This document shows, in pieces, positions 13,042 to 18,027 of a stretch of DNA of 18,027 nucleotides. The stretch lies in assembly GCA_023442905.1 (NCBI GenBank), contig JAEZWY010000129.1:1-18027 (forward strand). The letters run 5' to 3'. Numbering within the stretch: the stretch's first letter is position 1; every line of letters begins with the position of its first letter. The DNA is from Bacillota bacterium (GTDB lineage Bacteria; Bacillota; Bacilli; Lactobacillales; Aerococcaceae). Made by a program: the position numbers and the translations under genes. Under the pieces are notes generated by a model, which searched no databases, was not told the origin of the DNA, and worked only from the letters and a program-made list of their open reading frames with translations.

Positions 13042-14514
13042 ATGAATAATAAAAAAGCGGGAAATCAGCTGATTTTAATGGTAGTCATTACTATTTTAAC
13101 CCAGGGGTTCCTTTTAATAAAAAATAGTTTGTTAGCATCGAACTTCGGTGTAGGTGTTGAAATAGATGCGTTTAACTTTGTGACCAATCTATCTAATTTT
13201 ATTTTTAGTTTTATAGGTGCGGGAATAGGTACTGTTTTAATCCCGTTTATGCGAGAAAAAAAAGATAGACGGTCAGTGAATATATTTATAACGGCTATTT
13301 ATTTATTGGGTATTATCCTAGCTATTGCTATCTTCCTTTTTAGAGGTCAAATTATCCAAATTTTAGGGGGTAATGTAGGACAAGACTTTGTACGAATTGC
13401 TTCTAATCTGTTGATTTTTGCAATTAGTGTGGCCTTTTTCAATTCGATTAACACTTTAATAACGGGAATTCTTGAGTTTTACAATACTTATCTAAAACAA
13501 AAGACAACTATGTTGGTTTTAACAGTATTGGGTGTGGGATACCTATTCCTCCACAGAAGTTTTTCAATCACTGAATATTCAGCAATATTAGCAACTATTG
13601 CGATTTTAACAACTGTTGTAAATGCATTCTTTACTCGAAATATCGACTTCAAGTATAGGCCAAATCTAGATGTAAAAGATCAGACATTTAAAGAAATGTT
13701 ACAGTTGATGGGACCTGCAGTATTAAGTACAGGAGTCTATCAATTATCGGTACTAATAGACACACTAATTGCTGCCCGGTTGCCAGAGGGAAGTATATCT
13801 GTGCTGAACTATTCAAATACAATTGTAGCCATGTTTAACATGTTAATCTTAACGAACTTGTCTACCTATTTTTATCCTAAGTTAATTCAAAAAGATTCGG
13901 AGCAAGAGCGTCAAGATAGTTTGGTTGATTATGTCTTGGTTGTTAGCGGAATTCTGAGTTTCTTTGTAGTTGCTTTCGTATTAGTAGGGAGTGAAGGCAT
14001 TTCAATCCTTTACCAACGGGGAGAATTTAGTACAGATGATACTCAAGTTGTTTTCTTAGCTTCATTACTTTATTTACTTCAATTACCAGCTAATGGTATT
14101 AGAGAATTAATGTATAAGTATTTTTACGCACAACGAAATACCTATTTTCCATTTGTAAATAGTATTATGGTTAGTTTAATGAACTTTATCTTTTCGATTA
14201 TTCTAGTGCAGTTCTTCGGAGTATACGGTGTAATTGCAGGTACTGTTTTGGCGGGATATTTTAGTTTAGCAAATATCACAAGAGGATTTGCCAAAAAGTA
14301 CTCGGTAATGGTGTCTGGCCGAATGGTCATGATTGAACTTGGAAAGATAGTGCTTACTTCACTATTGACAGTAGCCATCGCTTTAATTGTAAAGTCGTTA
14401 TTACCATTGATGAATGTATTTGTAAGTGTTGTTTTTTATGGGATTTTGACGCTTATCCTTTACCTATTGTTATTAAAAATATTTAGAAGTGCAATTTATA
14501 AAGTAAGAATTTAG
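13042..14514 (+). CDS. MurJ-fold (MVIM/MOP) polysaccharide flippase, probable Wzx-like exporter
   Basis: A 490-residue polytopic membrane protein has about 13-14 hydrophobic segments. It belongs to the MurJ/MviN branch of the MOP superfamily, with the landmark LASNFG....IDAFNF (31-46) near the N-terminus. Compared by memory with E. coli MurJ, Asp39 is kept (D42). The arginines needed for lipid II flipping are not: R18 is Q21, R24 is K27, R52/R53 are F55/S56 and R270 is T260. E57 is Ala60. With its position among glycosyltransferases, this points to flipping of lipid-linked polysaccharide repeat units (a Wzx job) instead of lipid II. The Shine-Dalgarno is GGAAGG. It is transcribed with its neighbours; the gaps are 34 bp upstream and 34 bp to the next ATG. 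Confidence 0.88.
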   Translation: MNNKKAGNQLILMVVITILTQGFLLIKNSLLASNFGVGVEIDAFNFVTNLSNFIFSFIGAGIGTVLIPFMREKKDRRSVNIFITAIYLLGIILAIAIFLFRGQIIQILGGNVGQDFVRIASNLLIFAISVAFFNSINTLITGILEFYNTYLKQKTTMLVLTVLGVGYLFLHRSFSITEYSAILATIAILTTVVNAFFTRNIDFKYRPNLDVKDQTFKEMLQLMGPAVLSTGVYQLSVLIDTLIAARLPEGSISVLNYSNTIVAMFNMLILTNLSTYFYPKLIQKDSEQERQDSLVDYVLVVSGILSFFVVAFVLVGSEGISILYQRGEFSTDDTQVVFLASLLYLLQLPANGIRELMYKYFYAQRNTYFPFVNSIMVSLMNFIFSIILVQFFGVYGVIAGTVLAGYFSLANITRGFAKKYSVMVSGRMVMIELGKIVLTSLLTVAIALIVKSLLPLMNVFVSVVFYGILTLILYLLLLKIFRSAIYKVRI

Positions 14515-14548
14515 TATTACATTAGTCGTGAATAATTGGGTGATAAAA

Positions 14549-15691
14549 ATGAAAAAAGCTTTAATATATACTTCAGTTGCTTCTATGGTAGAGCAATTTA
14601 TGCAGGACAATATTCGTCTATTAAAAGACTTAGGCTATCAAGTTGAAGTTGCTTGTAATTTTGAAGAGGGTAATACCATAGATGAACAAAAAATAGCGAG
14701 CTTTAAGGAACGCTTGACCACTGTTGGGGTAGTTTATCATCAATTACCAATACCAAGAGATATAAAGTCGATTGGGAAAATGAAAAAATCGTATACATTA
14801 TCCAAAAGATTATTTAAAGAAAATTACTATGATCTTATTCATTTTCATTCGCCTATCGGTGCTGCAATTGGTCGATTAGCTGCCAGGCAAACGAGAAAAT
14901 TAGGTACCAAAGTGATTTATACAGCTCATGGTTTTCATTTCTACTCTGGGGCACCAATCTTTAATTGGACAATTTATTATCCGTTGGAGTTTTTCATGTC
15001 AATGTACACAGATACGCTCATTACTATTAATAAAGAAGATTATCAACGAGCACAAAAATTACGTACAAAGGATATAAAATATACAGCTGGCGTGGGGATT
15101 GATACAGAAAAATTAGGGCAAAGTAGATCGATAGATCCTCACCAAAAGAGAAAAGAATTGAATGTTTTAAATTCAGACGTGTTATTGCTCTCTGTAGGGG
15201 AATTAAACCCTAACAAAAATCATCAAGAAATAATTAGACAACTGCCAAAAATAGAGGCATCATTCAAATATCTAATTTGTGGTCAAGGATATTTAGAGGA
15301 AGAATTAAAACTTCTTTGTAATGAATTAGATATTTCCGATAAAGTACAATTTTTAGGTTATAGAAAAGATGTACCTGAAATTATGCAAATTTCAGATGTA
15401 TTTTTATTCCCGTCTAAACGGGAAGGATTGTCTGTAGCTTTAATGGAGGCAATGGCCACAGGTCTTCCATGTATCGTTAGCGAAATTCGAGGAAACACCG
15501 ACTTAATTGATCAAAATAAAGGCGGATTCATCTTTAAACATGGTGATGCTTCCTTTATTCTAAATAGTATCAATAAATTGGTGACTAATCAGCAACTACG
15601 TCGACAAATGCGTCAATATAACCTCCAAAAGATTAAATCATTTGATAAAGATGAAGTGAATATAGTGATGAAGGAAATTTATACAATTTAA
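14549..15691 (+). CDS. Glycosyltransferase family 4, EpsD/CapM-like
   Basis: A 380-residue retaining GT-B glycosyltransferase adds a sugar from an NDP-sugar to the growing lipid-linked unit at the inner membrane face. The N-terminal acceptor domain begins KKALIYTSVASMVEQFM. The stretch YTAHGFHFYSGAP is characteristic of EpsD-type GT4 enzymes. The donor domain shows SVGELNPNKNH and the EX7E motif in KREGLSVALMEAMATGLP (E292 and E300 of this start). I chose the ATG at 14549 because GGGTGA lies 5 nt upstream. An in-frame GTG at 14528 would add 7 residues and has no ribosome site. The donor sugar is unknown. It is 15 bp from the next gene. Confidence 0.9.
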   Translation: MKKALIYTSVASMVEQFMQDNIRLLKDLGYQVEVACNFEEGNTIDEQKIASFKERLTTVGVVYHQLPIPRDIKSIGKMKKSYTLSKRLFKENYYDLIHFHSPIGAAIGRLAARQTRKLGTKVIYTAHGFHFYSGAPIFNWTIYYPLEFFMSMYTDTLITINKEDYQRAQKLRTKDIKYTAGVGIDTEKLGQSRSIDPHQKRKELNVLNSDVLLLSVGELNPNKNHQEIIRQLPKIEASFKYLICGQGYLEEELKLLCNELDISDKVQFLGYRKDVPEIMQISDVFLFPSKREGLSVALMEAMATGLPCIVSEIRGNTDLIDQNKGGFIFKHGDASFILNSINKLVTNQQLRRQMRQYNLQKIKSFDKDEVNIVMKEIYTI

Positions 15692-15708
15692 GAGTGAGAA
15701 GGATAAAT

Positions 15709-16821
15709 ATGAAAGATGTTTGTTTAGTAAACTATACAGGTTCAAAAGGTGGAGGTGCTCAGTATACATTTGAGCTAACTGCCGCATTACTAGAAAAAGG
15801 TATTCCGATGGTAGCGGTAATCGCTAGTCACAATGAGAATCTGGATGCCTGGCGCCAGCTTAAACTAGAAAAATTAGTCGTCATTGATACCTATAAGACA
15901 CCTAAGGAACTCATTATGAATAGTTTGCAATGGGGTAAAGTCAAGAAACAAATTAAAATGGCATTGGGAGAGTATCATATTAAAAATATCATTTCGCCCA
16001 TGATAACTTTTTGGACTAGACGAATAAATCAAATTTTCCCAAAGGCCAATAGTATTGTCGTTTTACATGATGCTATTGCGCACAGCAGTGATAAAAATAA
16101 AAAAATTATCCAATTATTTGGGGAAACTGATATTTTAAAAAGGGCTGATTACGTAGTCGTTTTGAGTCAAATTTATACAGATTTAGTAAAGAACAAGTAT
16201 CATAAAAAAAATGATCAAGTAGTACAAATTCCTTTGGGCACAACCAATCTGTATAAAAATATAGAAAATAAAATCCAAACGCCCGAATACGATACAAGCA
16301 AAATTAATTTTTTGTTTTTCGGTACAATTTCCCATTACAAGGGGATTGGTGTGTTAGCTGACGCATACAAAGAAGTTTCGCAACAAGCTGATAATGTGAC
16401 CTTAACCATTGCTGGGTCAGGTGATTTTAGCAAGTATGAAAGTGCCTTTGAAGGACTACCTAATGTTTCTGTATATAATAAATGGATACTGGATGAAGAA
16501 GTAGAGAGCTTCTTTAATGATGATTCTGTAGTAGCCGTATTGCCATATCTAGATGCTTCACAATCAGGGGTTATTCCATTGGCTGTTTCTTACGGTGTTC
16601 CAGTGATTGCAACTGAAACAGGCGGTATTGTTGAACAGTTAACGACCTATGAGACAGGTTTGATGGTTCCGTCTAATGATGCGGATGCACTTGCACAGCA
16701 AATGTTGGCCTTTGCTAACGAACCACAGCTACTAATAGAACAGAAAGAGCTTGCTTTAGAAAATAAGGATAAGTTTTCTTGGACTGAAATCGCTGATAAA
16801 TTCATCTATCTATTGAAATAG
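15709..16821 (+). CDS. Glycosyltransferase family 4
   Basis: A 370-residue GT-B enzyme begins MKDVCLVNYTGSKGGGAQYTF, where the glycine-rich loop is the usual acceptor-domain start. The donor domain opens INFLFFGTISHYKGIGVLADAY and ends with PYLDASQSGVIPLAVSYGVPVIATETGG. There the first Glu of the EX7E motif is replaced, as in the 'SQSG' subgroup of GT4. A start at the ATG 15709 is supported by GAGAAGGA 5 nt upstream; the in-frame GTG at 15694 lies inside that ribosome site's leader. The upstream gene ends 17 bp before. It presumably adds one sugar of the repeat unit, but donor and linkage cannot be read from the sequence. Confidence 0.9.
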   Translation: MKDVCLVNYTGSKGGGAQYTFELTAALLEKGIPMVAVIASHNENLDAWRQLKLEKLVVIDTYKTPKELIMNSLQWGKVKKQIKMALGEYHIKNIISPMITFWTRRINQIFPKANSIVVLHDAIAHSSDKNKKIIQLFGETDILKRADYVVVLSQIYTDLVKNKYHKKNDQVVQIPLGTTNLYKNIENKIQTPEYDTSKINFLFFGTISHYKGIGVLADAYKEVSQQADNVTLTIAGSGDFSKYESAFEGLPNVSVYNKWILDEEVESFFNDDSVVAVLPYLDASQSGVIPLAVSYGVPVIATETGGIVEQLTTYETGLMVPSNDADALAQQMLAFANEPQLLIEQKELALENKDKFSWTEIADKFIYLLK

Positions 16822-16839
16822 TTGAGAAAGGAATTTTAA

Positions 16840-17739
16840 ATGTTACCCTTAACACTATTAACTCCGGTATATAACCGAGCAACTTTTATGACTCAACTAT
16901 ATAACACGATGAAGCAACAAACGAATCAGAACTTTCAGTGGCTCGTGGTGGATGACGGTAGTTCGGATAATATAAAAACCACCATGGAAGCTATTATCAA
17001 TCAAAATGATAGCAATATAAAAATAACATTTGTCCAAAAAACGAATGGTGGAAAACATTCGGCTTTGAACTATGCACATGAGTACATTGAAGGACAATAC
17101 GTACTTGTTGTTGACAGTGATGATTTACTCTACAGTAATAGCGTGGAGAAAATCCTCACTGTTTTGTGTCATTATAAAGAGGACAAATCTATAGGGTGGA
17201 TAGCTTTCTTACGTGGGACGGAAAATGGAGATTATCTAGATAATCCCTATCCTGAAACATTCAAAGAAACAACCTATGTTGATTATTTAGATATGGGTAG
17301 AGTTGGAGAATGCTGCGATGTTTATCAGACAGAAGTGTTAAAAAAATACCCTTATCCTGAAATTCCTAATGAACATTTTGTATCTGAAAGTTACTTAAAT
17401 ATAAGAGCTGCATTATACGGAAATTATAAAATGTTGATGGTGAACGAAGTTGTCCAAATTGGTAACTATCAAGATGAAGGCCTTACAAGTCAAGGACGAT
17501 CCCTTCAATTGAAAAACCCACTGGGTAATGCGGAACTGTGGCGGCCAGTGGTACAAAAACCTTTCTCATTAAAAATGAGGGTGAAAGGAAATCTATTGTA
17601 TTCAGTTTATTCACTTTTTGGGGGTAGAACTATTCAGCAAATTATCAATTCTAGTTTGAATAAATTGTTAACCGTCTTAAGTATTCCACCTGTAATTATG
17701 GTATATTTGTTCTGGAAAATTCAATATAGAAAGTTATAA
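16840..17739 (+). CDS. Glycosyltransferase family 2
   Basis: A 299-residue inverting GT-A glycosyltransferase. It has LTLLTPVYNRATFM (4-17), nucleotide-binding VVDDGSSD (36-43), QKTNGGKHSALNYA (66-79), and the metal-binding DSDD (92-95) in VLVVDSDDLLYSN. A hydrophobic segment near the C-terminus (about 275-292) could attach it to the membrane. The NGGKHSALN form is frequent in EPS-locus GT2 enzymes. GAGAAAGGA precedes the ATG. It is spaced 18 bp after the previous gene and 11 bp before the next. The transferred sugar is unknown. Confidence 0.92.
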   Translation: MLPLTLLTPVYNRATFMTQLYNTMKQQTNQNFQWLVVDDGSSDNIKTTMEAIINQNDSNIKITFVQKTNGGKHSALNYAHEYIEGQYVLVVDSDDLLYSNSVEKILTVLCHYKEDKSIGWIAFLRGTENGDYLDNPYPETFKETTYVDYLDMGRVGECCDVYQTEVLKKYPYPEIPNEHFVSESYLNIRAALYGNYKMLMVNEVVQIGNYQDEGLTSQGRSLQLKNPLGNAELWRPVVQKPFSLKMRVKGNLLYSVYSLFGGRTIQQIINSSLNKLLTVLSIPPVIMVYLFWKIQYRKL

Positions 17740-17750
17740 GAAAGGCAACT

Positions 17751-18027
17751 ATGAAAAAAATATTAAATGTGATTGGACGACTAAATATTGGTGGTGCAGA
17801 AATTAATGCCATGAATATTTTTCGACATATTGATCGAACAAAATATGATTATCATTTCTTAGTATTTCAAGCTGATCAACCGGATGATATGGAAAAAGAA
17901 GCTGAGGCTTTGGGCGCTACAATTAAAAAAATTCAAGAACCTAAGTTAGATTATAAAGCTTTTATGAAAGCATTTGATGCACTGTTAAAGAATGAAAAAT
18001 ATGATGTTATTCATGTAAATACTTTGT
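17751..18027 (+). CDS. Glycosyltransferase family 4 (5' part, runs off the window)
   Basis: An ATG at 17751 follows AGAAAGG and opens a frame that stays open to the end (92 codons). It begins MKKILNVIGRLNIGGAEIN, which is the classical GT4 N-terminus (strand, then GRLxxGGAE loop). Later it has KYDVIHVNTL, the GT4 strand that ends near the acceptor site (usually DVIHxH). The catalytic donor domain is outside the window, so only the family can be given. It continues the operon. Confidence 0.85.
   Translation, partial: MKKILNVIGRLNIGGAEINAMNIFRHIDRTKYDYHFLVFQADQPDDMEKEAEALGATIKKIQEPKLDYKAFMKAFDALLKNEKYDVIHVNTL

Noticed and set aside
13042..14514. Lipid II flippase murJ call
   Set aside because: The fold fits, but the key arginines are replaced and the genomic setting is a polysaccharide operon.
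14528..14548. GTG at 14528 as the start of the first GT4 gene
   Set aside because: There is no ribosome site. The ATG at 14549 has GGGTGA at 5 nt and gives the usual GT4 N-terminus.
1..18027. tRNA, rRNA, CRISPR array, T-box or phage genes
   Set aside because: I looked for cloverleaf ends, regular spaced repeats, T-box leader motifs and phage structural proteins and saw none that could be supported.

Overview
The window is about 18 kb of AT-rich, low-GC DNA from a Gram-positive bacterium of the Firmicutes. It is most likely a member of the Lactobacillales outside Streptococcus, perhaps near Enterococcaceae, Carnobacteriaceae or Aerococcaceae. The evidence is strong AGGAGG-type ribosome binding sites, an Mga/AtxA-type regulator, the zinc-independent long form of ribosomal protein S14, and a textbook Bacillus/Enterococcus-type Zur box rather than a streptococcal AdcR site. 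The genus assignment is inference only. All genes look like ordinary chromosomal genes. I saw no intact transposase, phage gene, CRISPR array, rRNA or tRNA.

Left part (1-5370), housekeeping and stress genes. The window opens in the 3' end of an FtsX-type ABC permease, followed by its ATPase (390-1085) and a strong terminator. A compact zinc-responsive locus comes next. On the minus strand is the zinc-free S14 gene rpsN (1454-1723). On the plus strand is an unlisted 34-residue, very basic ORF (1855-1959). Between them, two promoters that face each other share one perfect Zur palindrome centred at 1803. A bidirectional terminator separates this locus from a minus-strand Mga-like regulator (2023-3534). 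A plus-strand O6-alkylguanine alkyltransferase homologue whose catalytic Cys is Ser (3870-4343) follows, then a membrane-anchored protein with two BLIP/SmpA-like repeats (4618-5370).

Middle part (5488-8427), sugar activation. A GHMP kinase that resembles plant galacturonokinase more than galactokinase is translationally coupled to a sugar-phosphate nucleotidyltransferase. The pair probably converts a free sugar or uronate to a sugar-1-phosphate and then to an NDP-sugar. A terminator and a Core-2/I-branching-type glycosyltransferase follow.

Right part (8554 to the end), exopolysaccharide/capsule operon. The order is an initiating phosphoglycosyl transferase, an overlapping SDR 4-ketoreductase/epimerase, a phosphohexomutase, a GDP-mannose-pyrophosphorylase-like protein, a MurJ-fold flippase that has lost the lipid II-binding arginines, two GT4 enzymes, one GT2 enzyme and a third GT4 gene running off the end. 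All are on the plus strand with short gaps and no visible terminator. Polymerase and chain-length genes are not in the window and are expected downstream or elsewhere. The overall picture is precursor supply, lipid-linked initiation, sequential sugar addition and export of a surface polysaccharide probably containing a mannose-type residue.
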